DNA from: Thauera sp. UBA6194
Lineage (GTDB): Bacteria > Pseudomonadota > Gammaproteobacteria > Burkholderiales > Rhodocyclaceae
Direction: 5' to 3'
DNA: 46,801 nucleotides
Assembly (NCBI GenBank): GCA_002422685.1
Contig: DITC01000020.1
Span: 1-46,801, forward strand
Made by a program: the position numbers and the translations under genes. Numbering within the stretch: the stretch's first letter is position 1; each line of letters begins with the position of its first letter. This document shows, one piece after another, positions 15,089 through 23,197 of this stretch. The notes beneath the pieces are model-generated. The model did not search any database. It had not been told where the DNA came from and saw only the letters and a program-made list of their open reading frames with translations.

Positions 15089-15544
15089 ATGCAGGACTTT
15101 CCCGCCGTATTCCGCAACGGGGTCGCAACGAACCCCGATACCCACTCCGCACGGGCGAACCATGCGGCTATCCTGAAGGCCAGTCAGGAAGCGGGTTACG
15201 CGAAGGTCGGCCGAGAGACAGGACACGACAAGTCATGGGTGTCTCGGTATCTGAACGGCCAAGGGCTCGCGTCGATGCCTGAGTTGCTTACCTGGCTGGA
15301 CTTGTGTGAGTTACGCATCGTGCCTGCGGAGTCGGTTGGTACTGGTAACGACCAAGCGCTAGTCGAGCGTGCCGAGCGCGTGTTGGCCGGCTTGAGCCAG
15401 CTTGACGACGTAGCGGCGCAGATAACGGGCCAGGAGCAGGAGTTTGCTGATGCGCTCCTTGCGCTAGCCAAGCGGGCTTTGAAAAGCATGACCGTTAAAC
15501 AGAGGGAAAGGGCTGACGGAAACTGCTCCCAAGAGGAGGGTTAG
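15089..15544 (+). CDS. CII-like phage regulator
   Basis: 151 residues from the ATG at 15089, chosen over the GTG at 15053 because GGAGG lies 7 bases upstream. Residues 25-75 resemble the DNA-binding region of lambda CII-family activators: AILKASQEAGYAKVGRETGH, DKSWVSRYLNG, then MPELLTWLDLCELRIVP, like the KSQISRW...LLAVLEWGVVD order in CII. The rest is helical (ALVERAERVLAGLSQLDDVA). CII proteins activate phage promoters through tetramers; here it may control the cargo genes or the element's lysogeny-like state. The likeness was judged by eye and is moderate. Confidence 0.6.
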   Translation: MQDFPAVFRNGVATNPDTHSARANHAAILKASQEAGYAKVGRETGHDKSWVSRYLNGQGLASMPELLTWLDLCELRIVPAESVGTGNDQALVERAERVLAGLSQLDDVAAQITGQEQEFADALLALAKRALKSMTVKQRERADGNCSQEEG

Positions 15545-15587
15545 CGTCGAGCGCAGAACTCGTCAAAGTTAGCTGGAGGGAACCAGT

Positions 15588-15962
15588 ATGCGTCTAGCGA
15601 TCTCGAGATGTACTGGCGTGATCATGGTTACAGGAAGTCTTGCTCTTGCTTCTTGCGCAACATACAGGCCCGTTGTTGATATGCGTCATGTTACTGATGA
15701 GGCCAAGTACGAGCAGGACCTCGCGGCTTGTCAGACTTATGCGCAGCAGGTAGACCCAGGACTGAATGCAGCCATTGGAGCAGTTGCTGGCGCCCTTCTT
15801 GGCGCTGCGATTGGGTTGATAACTGATGACCCATGGACGGGCGCTTATGCCGCGGCAGGTGCAGTCGGCGGTATCGCCGGCGGAGCTTCTGCTGGCATCA
15901 AAGACCAGAAAGACGTCATCCGGAGGTGCATGTCGAACCGCGGTTATGAGGTCCTTAATTAA
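15588..15962 (+). CDS. Glycine-zipper lipoprotein
   Basis: 124 residues. A signal peptide with lipobox (MVTGSLALASC, Cys at about residue 22) predicts a lipid-anchored protein. The central segment (AAIGAVAGALLGAAIGLITD and AAAGAVGGIAGGASAGI) is a glycine-zipper stretch as in OmpA-like/SlyB/YMGG proteins, followed by DVIRRCMSNRGYEVLN, a typical end for these lipoproteins. Two Cys in the mature part (ACQTY, RCMSN) may pair. It is the one cargo gene of this element with an envelope role, so it could alter the cell surface. The preceding gene ends 43 bases upstream. Confidence 0.8.
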   Translation: MRLAISRCTGVIMVTGSLALASCATYRPVVDMRHVTDEAKYEQDLAACQTYAQQVDPGLNAAIGAVAGALLGAAIGLITDDPWTGAYAAAGAVGGIAGGASAGIKDQKDVIRRCMSNRGYEVLN

Positions 15963-16072
15963 TAATCGAATGCGTTCGAGTCAGCATCATTTCCTCAATA
16001 CGACCCCGCCCCACTTTTGATCCATAGTGGACGTCATGCTTCCTAAGCCCAAGCTCGTAAGGAGACACGTTT

Positions 16073-16501
16073 ATGTTTGACTTTCTTTTTGGCGGAAAAC
16101 GCAAGCTTGAGCTAATAAGAGAGCTCCTTGAGCAGCGTATGAGAGCGTGCGGATTTGATGACATGGAGTCAAGACTTAAGGTAAAGAAACTTAGCGGCCT
16201 CCAACTTATTGGTACGCCGGAAGGAACTTTAGTGACTCTGGTTGAGGCAATTATAAAATGTCAAAGACGCGGTGAGCTATTGCCTTTAATCCTATCGGCC
16301 TTAGAAGCCCATCGAAGACCTATGGGTGAAGATACTGCGCAGTTCGTCATGGCTTTAGAACTTGCCAAAAGCACTGAACCGGGAAAGTCTGTGGCATCGT
16401 ATTGCTTTTACCGTCTCAGTATTGAGCACCCAGGACGAATTTCAGCTGACCAGTTCGCGCTTGCTTTTAGTCAATGCGTTCCTGAAGTTGCAAGCTGGTA
16501 G
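16073..16501 (+). CDS. Protein of unknown function (AT-richer cargo)
   Basis: 142 residues starting MFDFLFGGKRKLELIRELLE. It is largely helical, with KKLSGLQLIGTPEGTLVTLV and VMALELAKSTEPGKSVASYC visible; no family was recognised. An AAGGAG sequence about 9 bases before the ATG supports the start. Base composition is clearly more AT-rich than the flanking chromosome and the element's replication genes, pointing to separate acquisition. No signal peptide is present. Confidence 0.65.
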   Translation: MFDFLFGGKRKLELIRELLEQRMRACGFDDMESRLKVKKLSGLQLIGTPEGTLVTLVEAIIKCQRRGELLPLILSALEAHRRPMGEDTAQFVMALELAKSTEPGKSVASYCFYRLSIEHPGRISADQFALAFSQCVPEVASW

Positions 16502-16541
16502 ACGCAGTTTTTTCTACCCGACGAACTAGACGGATAGACCT

Positions 16542-17054
16542 ATGCACTGCACACGCGATCTTGCAAAGGTCTGCGCGGTTGCTGCCATTGCATTTGCATG
16601 CGCCTCCAGTGGTCATGCTCAGGCCCTTTGGCGCGTCGACAGCCGCGGAGCCAGTGGGGTGATTGCCCAATTGGTGCTACCGGAGACAGGCATCAAAACA
16701 CGAACTGCTTTCATCGTGTTCGAGTATGCGCGCCGATGTGACCCAATTTTCTCCTTTGCCGAGATCGCCGGAGGTCGGCTCGGCAGGGCACTAAGTCAAT
16801 CAGTCTTGAGAGACTCAAGCATCGGGATCATTCTGAATGGGGAGTTCCACACGTGGCATGCGGCCATAACTCACTACGAAAATGGATACGAGGCGGGTTT
16901 CGGAGTGACGAATGACCTTCTCTTTCAGTTGCTGGTTAATCTTGGGTCTCTTGATTACGTTACGCCATCTGGTGAGAAATATCAGCTCCCGCTTGCGGGG
17001 TTCCGAGAGTCGGTGCTTTCTGCAATCGACTACTGCCGTAATAGGGTGAATTGA
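16542..17054 (+). CDS. Exported protein of unknown function (AT-richer cargo)
   Basis: 170 residues with a signal peptide (AVAAIAFACASSGHAQA, cleavage expected after AQA). The mature part is beta-rich (GVIAQLVLPETGIKTRTAFI), with a GxFHTWHAAITHYENGYEAG-like middle and two Cys (RRCDP, DYCRN) that could pair in the periplasm. The function is unknown. It lies 40 bases after the 16073 gene, and the two share atypical composition, so they probably form one imported unit. Confidence 0.65.
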   Translation: MHCTRDLAKVCAVAAIAFACASSGHAQALWRVDSRGASGVIAQLVLPETGIKTRTAFIVFEYARRCDPIFSFAEIAGGRLGRALSQSVLRDSSIGIILNGEFHTWHAAITHYENGYEAGFGVTNDLLFQLLVNLGSLDYVTPSGEKYQLPLAGFRESVLSAIDYCRNRVN

Positions 17055-17326
17055 GAATACAGCGGCATCTTCGCTCGGACGTCGCTCGAGCCGCACCCGA
17101 TTCCTACCGATATAACAATCGTGGCGCTGAAACCGTAGGTGGCTCGCAACGCGATGAATACAGTTCAGGAACAGGCGCGACTAATCGAACTAACCCCTCC
17201 TACAGATGGCGTGACAATGACAGCAACGGCATCTCAAACCCCTATGACCGAGCCCCAGACGTTCGGCGTCGTTGGTGATGCAGTCCTCGCCGCACCAGTA
17301 TCTATGGGCCGGGTCGTAGGTGGTGG

Positions 17327-18265
17327 TCAGGTCGGTGGTGGTCGCTGTCGGTTGAGTTCATCGAGCCAGTCCCCCGCGGTCGGCGGAATGCACACTTCGA
17401 CCTCGCACCCCTTGAGCGCCAGCCGGTGCGCTGCCCGATAGGCGGCGGCCTGTCCCGCGAAGTTCTGGTCGTTGTCGGCAAAGATGACGACATGCTCCAC
17501 CCCTTCAGGCGGCTCGAATGACTCGATGCCGCTGGTACTGATGCAGGACCAGACGGGCACCTCGAACAGCTCGGCGGCGGCAATGGCAGTCTCAACGCCC
17601 TCGGCAACGCCCAAGGTTCGGGAAATGGGCGCCAAGCGGATCGCAGCGCCAGCGAGGGGTAGCCCCTGCATCAGCTTCTTCGGGGCCGGTACCGGCGCTT
17701 TCCTGCCGCCCTGGATGTAGGTCCGGTGAATCGAAACCGCCTTGCCGGTCGGGCTGGTGATGGTGGCGAGCATTGCCGGGAACGTGCCCAGCACCTTGCC
17801 GTCATCCAGATAGGCCATGCCGGAATGTGTGCGGATGCTCTCGGGTAGGTCGTGCAGTCGCAGGCCACGCCCAGCCAGGTAGAGACATGCCTCGTCCTCG
17901 CGTTCGATGGGCCTGGACTCCCGGTAGGCACGTCGCAGCGCACTCAGCTTGTCCTCGTCGGTGCGTTCTGATCTGGCGGTGGTCGGCCTGACCGTGCCGG
18001 CGATGCGCTCGACCTCGGCGGCCACATCCCGGAAGCTCAGGCCGCTGATGCCCATGGCGAGCGCCACGCCGTCGCCAGCGCCACACCCGGCACAGAAGTA
18101 GGTGCCGCGGCCTTCCTTGTCGTCGAAGCGGAAGCGGTCGCGGCCTCCGCACATGGGGCAGGGGCCGTGCTTGCCGGACAGGGCGCGCTCGTCCATGCCC
18201 AGGACGGCGAGGATCGAGCGCCAGCGGCCTTGTGCGATCTGGCGCACGTCTAGCCTGTTACCCAT
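17327..18265 (-). CDS. Toprim-domain primase of the element
   Basis: 312 residues. The N-terminal zinc-binding primase domain (about 10-75) shows CPMCGGRDRFRFDD and YFCAGCGAGDGV, as in P4-alpha/DnaG-type primases. The C-terminal Toprim-like domain (about 200-300) shows GVAEGVETAIAAAELF (conserved Glu) and HVVIFADNDQ (DxD-like acidic pair). It would prime replication of the element. The start overlaps the helicase stop by 8 bases. It lacks the fused helicase domain of P4 alpha; helicase is supplied by the neighbour. It is last in the module. Confidence 0.88.
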   Translation of the reverse strand: MGNRLDVRQIAQGRWRSILAVLGMDERALSGKHGPCPMCGGRDRFRFDDKEGRGTYFCAGCGAGDGVALAMGISGLSFRDVAAEVERIAGTVRPTTARSERTDEDKLSALRRAYRESRPIEREDEACLYLAGRGLRLHDLPESIRTHSGMAYLDDGKVLGTFPAMLATITSPTGKAVSIHRTYIQGGRKAPVPAPKKLMQGLPLAGAAIRLAPISRTLGVAEGVETAIAAAELFEVPVWSCISTSGIESFEPPEGVEHVVIFADNDQNFAGQAAAYRAAHRLALKGCEVEVCIPPTAGDWLDELNRQRPPPT

Positions 18266-19814
18266 GTGCGCGGCCCTCCTGCTGCTGCTCGCGGGCCTTG
18301 GCGTAGGCGATGGCCTGAGCCTTCACCCAGGAACGAAGCTCGGCGCTCGGTTCTCGGCGGACCTCGGGCAGTGCGCGCGGCCAAACACCAAAAATCTTGC
18401 GGTACTGGTGCGCGGCCCACCTCTCCGAGTAACGGCGCTCGTGCGCGATCTGAAGCAGGCCGGCGTAGGTCGCAGCCTTCTCGAATCGCGTAGCGGCGTT
18501 TTTCTTTCGGGTGAGTCGTTGCAGCTCGCCGTCCCGCACCTCGATGTCGTTCTGGCGCTCAGGCTCGAAGTCGCATTTCGGGCATTTGCGGGTCCCGGCC
18601 GGTTTGATGAACTTGCAGCTCGGACAGGGCTTCGGCTCAGGCTTTGTGCGCTCCTGCCTGCCGGCCTTGTTCGGGCTGCCGTCGCACAGCTCCAGAGGCA
18701 AGTCGTCGAACGGGTGGCCGATGCGCTCCACGCTTCCGCTGTGATCCAGCAGCAGGGCGTGAGTCTTGCCCTCGGCTGGGCGCAGCACGCGGCCCACCAT
18801 CTGCAAGAACCTCGTCAGCGACTTCGTGGGCCTCGCCAGAATCATGCAGGCGGTGCTGGGCACATCGAATCCCTCGGACAGCAACGCCACGTTCGACAGC
18901 ACCGTAAATTCGCCACGCTCGAACCTGCCCAGGATGTCGGCGCGGGTGTCGTCGTCCATGTAGCAGTCCAGGTGCTCGGCCGTGACTTCGGCAGCCCTGA
19001 ACTGCTCGACGATGTGCTTGCTGTGCGCGATGCTCGAAGCGAAAGCGATGGTCTTGCGGCCTGCTGCCAGCTTCAGCCAGTGCCGCACGATATCGCCCAC
19101 CAGCTCGGGCTTGTCGGCGGCTTGGTCGATATCGGCTTGGCGGTAGTCCATTTCGCCTTCGGCCGTGCGCGAGGTTTTCGCGCCGGTCATGTCCGGGGCG
19201 CTCGGGCAGTAAATTTCAATGTCGGTCAGGTAGCCGTCATCCACCAACTGCTGCACCGTCGCGCCGACGACAAGCTCCTCGAACAGCGGCTTGCCGCCGA
19301 GCTCGGGATACGGCTTGCCCAGGCCACGGGCGAAAGGGGTCGCGCTCAGGCCGATGACGGGAACGCGGTTGTACCTGAACAACAGGGTCCGGTACTTCTC
19401 ACTGCCGGCGACTGCGTGCGCCTCGTCGATGATGAACAGCGCCACGTCCTCGAACGTGTAGCTCCGGGCGTGAATGGTGTCGATGCTGCACACCACCACC
19501 CGATGATGCAGGCCGGCGGTGTTCTCGCCTTGGGCAATGCCCACGTCCAGGCCGGCGGCGCGCAGGGCGGCGGCGAACTGATGCACCAGTTGCTTGCGGT
19601 TCGCCAGGACGATGACGCGGCCGGTGGACTTGGCGAGCGTCATTTGCGTGATCGCAGTCGCCACGCGGGTCTTGCCCCCACCTGTCGGTAGGTAGGCCAG
19701 CACGCGGCGCTTGCCCGAACGCAGGGCGGCGCGGACGGCATCGACGAGTGCCTGTTGATACTGCCGTAGAGAAATGATCTCGGCCCTAGCCAGCAGGTTG
19801 AGGATCGTCGTCAT
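18258..19814 (-). CDS. SF2 DEAD/DEAH-box helicase of the element
   Basis: 518 residues. Motif I is YLPTGGGKTRVA (about 43-52), motif Ia VLANRKQLVHQF, motif II IIDEAHAV (DEAH), motif III GLSATP, motif V LSEGFDVPS and motif VI QMVGRVLRP. After the RecA-like core comes a four-Cys zinc ribbon (PCPSCKFIKP and KCPKCDFEP, about 410-430) and a basic C-terminus (RWAAHQYRKIFGVWP). This layout is typical of prophage/satellite replicative helicases. It overlaps the upstream DUF1376-like gene by four bases (ATGA) and the primase start by 8 bases. Confidence 0.9.
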   Translation of the reverse strand: MTTILNLLARAEIISLRQYQQALVDAVRAALRSGKRRVLAYLPTGGGKTRVATAITQMTLAKSTGRVIVLANRKQLVHQFAAALRAAGLDVGIAQGENTAGLHHRVVVCSIDTIHARSYTFEDVALFIIDEAHAVAGSEKYRTLLFRYNRVPVIGLSATPFARGLGKPYPELGGKPLFEELVVGATVQQLVDDGYLTDIEIYCPSAPDMTGAKTSRTAEGEMDYRQADIDQAADKPELVGDIVRHWLKLAAGRKTIAFASSIAHSKHIVEQFRAAEVTAEHLDCYMDDDTRADILGRFERGEFTVLSNVALLSEGFDVPSTACMILARPTKSLTRFLQMVGRVLRPAEGKTHALLLDHSGSVERIGHPFDDLPLELCDGSPNKAGRQERTKPEPKPCPSCKFIKPAGTRKCPKCDFEPERQNDIEVRDGELQRLTRKKNAATRFEKAATYAGLLQIAHERRYSERWAAHQYRKIFGVWPRALPEVRREPSAELRSWVKAQAIAYAKAREQQQEGRAHG

Positions 19815-20404
19815 GCCTCGCCCTCCTGCTCAGGATCGGCGGTGAAGTCACCCCACCCCTCTATCTCTGCATAGGTACTACCCCCTACACCTCCATCTTG
19901 GCTAGGGCTAGGGCTAGGGCTAAGGCTAGGGCTAAGGCTAGGGCTAAAGGACTCGGAAGCAACTCGACGGGTGACTCGCGGGTTACTCGACGGCTCACTT
20001 GCCGGGTTACTCGACGGGTGACTCGAACCGCCGGAATCAGTCGGCACGTCGTTCTTGCGAGCATTCGTTTTGGCTGCGCCAGCCTTCCCACCCTGGGCTT
20101 GGCGCTCGCGGATGCGTTCGATGTGCTGGCGGTACGCCTCCAAGTCCGGTGAGTAGATGCGGCCGTCCTCGACCGAGAAGAACGGCATGACATACGGCAG
20201 TTCGGCGGCGACCTCAGCCACATCGAACCCGAGGATGCGAGCGAGAACGCTAGGCGACTCGGGCAGGTATTGATTCACCCAACATTCCAACCGCATTGAG
20301 TACAGCAGACCGCGCTGAGGCAGGGTCAGGGTGCGGTACTCGAAGCGGGCGATGAGGTTGGCGGCGTACTCCTGGTAGGCCGGGGCGGTGCGATTGTTGC
20401 TCAT
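19811..20404 (-). CDS. DUF1376-like replisome organiser protein
   Basis: 197 residues. The N-terminal half reads YQEYAANLIARFEYRTLTLP then QRGLLYSMRLECWVNQYLPE and ILGFDVAEV, like DUF1376 proteins that load phage helicases. The C-terminal half is low-complexity: a Ser/Asn/Arg-Thr repeat (NPRVTRRV and similar) followed by a Ser-Pro repeat encoded by hexanucleotides (see 19900-19949), then an acidic end. The start at 20404 overlaps the stop of the upstream gene (ATGA); the longer upstream frame is a shadow of that gene. Location between AlpA-side genes and the helicase fits replication initiation. Confidence 0.7.
   Translation of the reverse strand: MSNNRTAPAYQEYAANLIARFEYRTLTLPQRGLLYSMRLECWVNQYLPESPSVLARILGFDVAEVAAELPYVMPFFSVEDGRIYSPDLEAYRQHIERIRERQAQGGKAGAAKTNARKNDVPTDSGGSSHPSSNPASEPSSNPRVTRRVASESFSPSLSPSLSPSPSPSQDGGVGGSTYAEIEGWGDFTADPEQEGEA
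19900..19949. repeat. Hexanucleotide microsatellite inside a coding region
   Basis: Eight consecutive units of GGCTA(G/A), in the order G,G,G,A,G,A,G,A. On the minus strand they encode alternating Ser-Pro/Leu-Ser residues in the linker of the DUF1376-like protein. Six-base units preserve the frame, so copy number can vary and only change linker length. Confidence 0.9.
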
Positions 20405-20844
20405 CACGCACCCCCCAGCAGCATCAAGCCGGCGACCGCGGCCAGGACGATCCAGCCCAGCAGTTCGGGGGCGACGAAGCCAGCTTGCCCGGACTGCGCC
20501 TTGTACGCGGCCACGGCGGCGCGGGTGGCGGGGTCTTGCAGGTCGATCCAGTACCGCTTGATGGGATCGCGCCATCCAGGGAGCGTGATCCAGTCGGAGC
20601 ACACCGCCCAGCCGTCGTCCACGAGTTCATCGACATAGGCGGCCAAGCGCCAGGACCGGCGGAAGTCCGCCTGCGTGACCTTGCCGGCGACGATGGCGGC
20701 GAGCGCAGCATCCTTGACCGTGCCAGGGCGCGGCAGGATGGGCACAGGCGCAGCCGGTAGCGAGCCGGGGAAAAGGTCGGTGGTATGATGCTGGCGCGCT
20801 TCCGGCACGCCGGCCCTGCCATCTCGGGGGGTCGGCGTTTTCAT
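20404..20844 (-). CDS. Winged-helix-like protein with C-terminal membrane helix
   Basis: 146 residues. The middle (about 40-105: VKDAALAAIVAGKVTQADFR, then SWRLAAYVDELVDDGWAVCS) resembles winged-helix modules found in phage replication or regulatory proteins. The C-terminus (about 122-146: LLGWIVLAAVAGLMLLGGA) is a transmembrane helix. DNA binding plus a membrane anchor would be unusual. The start overlaps the AlpA stop by one base (TAATG) and its stop overlaps the next gene, so it belongs to the alpA-primase operon. Function unknown. Confidence 0.65.
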   Translation of the reverse strand: MKTPTPRDGRAGVPEARQHHTTDLFPGSLPAAPVPILPRPGTVKDAALAAIVAGKVTQADFRRSWRLAAYVDELVDDGWAVCSDWITLPGWRDPIKRYWIDLQDPATRAAVAAYKAQSGQAGFVAPELLGWIVLAAVAGLMLLGGA

Positions 20845-21065
20845 TACGCCACCCCCAGCGCAGCGCGCACTTCACTGACGCGCCAGGCCACCATGCGGGC
20901 ACCGACTTTATGGGGTGCGGGGAAGGTGCCGTTCTTGACCTGCCGCCACAAGGTCACGCGGCTGCAACCTTTCAGCCCGAGCACTATGGGCAGGCGGATG
21001 AAGGCGCTATCGGGCAGTTCGTCAAACTGCTTGAGAGCTTCGGGGATTTGAACTTGTGCGGGCAT
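20844..21065 (-). CDS. alpA: AlpA-family excisionase/regulator
   Basis: 73 residues of the AlpA/MerR-like HTH type: FIRLPIVLGLKGCSRVTLWR then QVKNGTFPAPHKVGARMVAW and RVSEVRAALG, with the usual R(L)P...GxSRxTLWRxVKxGxFP order. In P4-like elements and PICIs AlpA activates excision and the replication genes. It is first in the operon of the element's replication genes and has a good ribosome binding site (AAGGAAG, 4-5 bases upstream). Upstream, ACGTTTTG occurs twice with a 10-bp period (21078-21095), a possible binding site for AlpA or a repressor. Confidence 0.88.
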   Translation of the reverse strand: MPAQVQIPEALKQFDELPDSAFIRLPIVLGLKGCSRVTLWRQVKNGTFPAPHKVGARMVAWRVSEVRAALGVA

Positions 21066-21135
21066 TGTACTTCCTTAACGTTTTGCGACGTTTTGGAATT
21101 TATGCCCTAACCCCTTGATTTTTCAGACGTGACGT

Positions 21136-21155
21136 AACCCCTTCCCACAGGGGTT
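21136..21155. terminator. Hairpin between integrase and AlpA operons
   Basis: AACCCCT and AGGGGTT form a perfect 7-bp stem around TCCCAC, just after the stop of the 217-aa gene. No T-run follows, so it is a weak or processing-type terminator. TAACCCCTT also recurs at 21108 and 21135 as a direct repeat. Confidence 0.4.
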
Positions 21156-21158
21156 CAA

Positions 21159-21812
21159 TCACGAAGGCATATTGCCCCTTCTTTCCTCAGTCCGACGAAC
21201 ATCAGCCAGCAAATCCCGCCACGTCGCCAGTGACCGGGGTATGCCTCCAAGACGACCAACCTCATCGCAGCAGCGCACTGCCACCGACACCTGCCCAAGA
21301 TCGAGTTGCGCGGTCGCCGCGACTTCAATGCCGTAGTCCCTCAGTACCCCGGCAACCTGCACGCAAACATCCCGCATGAGCCCGCGCTCGTGCTCCGCGC
21401 TCGACGTGCCAGCGTACAGCGTCGCGTGCTCCGCCTCGGCCTGCTGAAACCGCGACAGCAGCGCCTTGATTGCGTCAGCGGTGCCCAGCGGGTCGGCCTC
21501 CACCCCCAGGAGTACATCGACCTCGGGTGACAGCGTGCGCAACATCTCCTCAGCCTCGCGCAACTGCCGCGCCACCCGATGCAGTTCGGCGCGCGCGTCC
21601 TCCCTGCTCACGATCTCACGATTACGCTGCGCCCGGACGCCGAGCACAACGTCGGCAAGGCTGGCAGCAAACTCGTCGCCAGGATGGCCCCATGCGGATT
21701 CGATGCCGCCCTTCGGCCACAGATCGCGGAGCCGAAGAACCTCGGCGTGAGTCAGGTCGCGGACCCTGCTGGGCGGCTGCGCGCCGGTGAATCGCGCCTT
21801 CGGGCTGCTCAT
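21159..21812 (-). CDS. Protein of unknown function downstream of integrase
   Basis: 217 residues. The N-terminus is short and basic; residues 60-110 form a probable coiled coil (SREDARAELHRVARQLREAE). The C-terminus includes GVLRDYGIEVAATAQLDLGQ and RSLATWRDLLADVRRTEER. It overlaps the integrase stop by four bases (ATGA), so it is co-translated with the integrase. The gene could encode an accessory recombination or regulatory factor, but I recognise no family. Confidence 0.65.
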   Translation of the reverse strand: MSSPKARFTGAQPPSRVRDLTHAEVLRLRDLWPKGGIESAWGHPGDEFAASLADVVLGVRAQRNREIVSREDARAELHRVARQLREAEEMLRTLSPEVDVLLGVEADPLGTADAIKALLSRFQQAEAEHATLYAGTSSAEHERGLMRDVCVQVAGVLRDYGIEVAATAQLDLGQVSVAVRCCDEVGRLGGIPRSLATWRDLLADVRRTEERRGNMPS

Positions 21813-23056
21813 GCCGCATCCTTGGCTCGGATCGGAACCACCGCGCCGGTCGTCTGAACGGTGTCGCAGAACCGGGACCAGTCCTCCATCATGCGGCGGC
21901 GCTTCTCGAACAAATCGCCGCGACGGTAGGCGGCTTCCACCTTGTCTCCGATGGTGTGCGCCAGCGCCATTTCTGCAACCTCGCGGGGATAGTTCGTGCG
22001 CTCAGCAGCCCAATCCCTAAAGCTCGACCTGAATCCATGCGCCGTCAGGTCGGCCCTACCCATGCGCTTGAGCACGGCAGTCAGCGTCATGTCACTCAGC
22101 GGCGAGCCCTCACGCATACCCGGAAACACCAACTCGCCAGCAACCACCGGCAGGGAGCGCAAGACCTCAATGACGCGCACCGACAGCGGTACTCGATGCT
22201 CGCGCTTCGCCTTCATGCGCTCGGCTGGAACGATCCACACCGCCTCATCGAGATTGATCTCACCCCAGGTCATCCCGCGCACCTCGCCGGATCGGGCGGC
22301 CGTGAGAATCAAGACCTCCAGCGCACGCGCAGCAATGCCCTCGCGCTCGCGCAGATCGCGCATGAACGCGCCGATTTCGTCGACCGGCAGCGCGGCGTGA
22401 TGCTCGACCTTCTGTACCTTCTTCGGGGCGGCCAGCACCTTGTCCAAGTGCCCCTTCCAGCGGGCCGGGTTCTCGCCCTTGCGGTACCCCCTCACCGTCG
22501 CCCAATCGAGTACCGCCTCGATCCGGCCGCGCACGCGGGAGGCGGTCTCGGTCTTGGTCGTCCAGAAGTCGTCCTTCTCTAGAATCTTGACGATGTGCGA
22601 CAGCTCAATATCGCGCACCTGCATCGTGCCGACAACCGGGCTCGCGTAGGTTGTCAGCGTCGCAGACCACTGTGCGACGTGCTTCGCGTTTTTCCACTCA
22701 GCAGACTTCGCGCTGATGAACTTCTCGGCGCACTCATCGAACGTTATCTCGGCTCCGCGCTGGGCAGCCAGGGCGCTGCGGGCAGCGGCTCTCTCGGCAA
22801 TCGGGTCTCGCCCCTGCTGAACTGCCTCGCGGACCTCGCGTGCCTTCTCCCTAGCCAGGGCAAGCGGCACATCAGGGAATCCACCCAGGCCGACTTCTCG
22901 GCGCTTCCCGCCGATGACGATCCGCAGCACCCAGCTTCTCCCGCCACTCGGCAAGATTTGAAGGTGCAGGCCGGCGACACCGCCGACAGCGTGTAGTCCA
23001 GGCTCGACGAGTCGCTTCACATCCAGCGGCCCAAGCTCTTTCGCCTTCTTCGGCAT
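21809..23056 (-). CDS. int: Tyrosine integrase (P4/DUF4102 type)
   Basis: 415 residues from the ATG at 23056 (MPKKAKELGPLDVKRL), the usual start of this family; an in-frame GTG at 23065 would add three residues. The N-terminal DUF4102 arm-binding domain ends near 90 (LHLQILPSGGRSWVLRIVIG, GLGGFPDVPLALAREKA). The catalytic domain shows Arg in LILTAARSGEVRGMTW, HGFRSSFRDWA (HxxR), the second His in ALAHTIGDK and the nucleophile Tyr in EAAYRRGDLFEKR. It lies at the right end of the element next to attR, and its start overlaps a pair of arm-like CCCCAC sites, which suggests self-repression. Confidence 0.93.
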   Translation of the reverse strand: MPKKAKELGPLDVKRLVEPGLHAVGGVAGLHLQILPSGGRSWVLRIVIGGKRREVGLGGFPDVPLALAREKAREVREAVQQGRDPIAERAAARSALAAQRGAEITFDECAEKFISAKSAEWKNAKHVAQWSATLTTYASPVVGTMQVRDIELSHIVKILEKDDFWTTKTETASRVRGRIEAVLDWATVRGYRKGENPARWKGHLDKVLAAPKKVQKVEHHAALPVDEIGAFMRDLREREGIAARALEVLILTAARSGEVRGMTWGEINLDEAVWIVPAERMKAKREHRVPLSVRVIEVLRSLPVVAGELVFPGMREGSPLSDMTLTAVLKRMGRADLTAHGFRSSFRDWAAERTNYPREVAEMALAHTIGDKVEAAYRRGDLFEKRRRMMEDWSRFCDTVQTTGAVVPIRAKDAA

Positions 23057-23064
23057 TTCAATCA

Positions 23065-23084
23065 CCCCACTTCTAACCCCACAT
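23065..23084. promoter_or_regulatory. Right paired CCCCAC(T/A)T sites (integrase arm-type candidates)
   Basis: CCCCACTT (23065-23072) and CCCCACAT (23077-23084) have the same 12-bp period and orientation as the pair at 11331-11350. They lie immediately upstream of the int start, so integrase bound here could repress its own gene. Confidence 0.55.
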
Positions 23085-23197
23085 AGTGAAAGTGATTGTA
23101 TGCGATCTCATGAAACACTACAAAACATTCTTTTGCTTAATTTCAGTGACTTACTGCCGATTCATGAACTGTATGAAACATCAGAAAATTCGAATCC

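Noticed and set aside
17139..17441. 100-aa plus-strand frame overlapping the primase 3' end
   Set aside because: More than one third lies antisense to the primase, with no ribosome binding site or domain. 17055-17326 is left as intergenic.
19900..19949. GGGCTA repeats considered as telomere-like or CRISPR-like
   Set aside because: The units are contiguous six-mers inside a reading frame without spacers, so this is a coding microsatellite.
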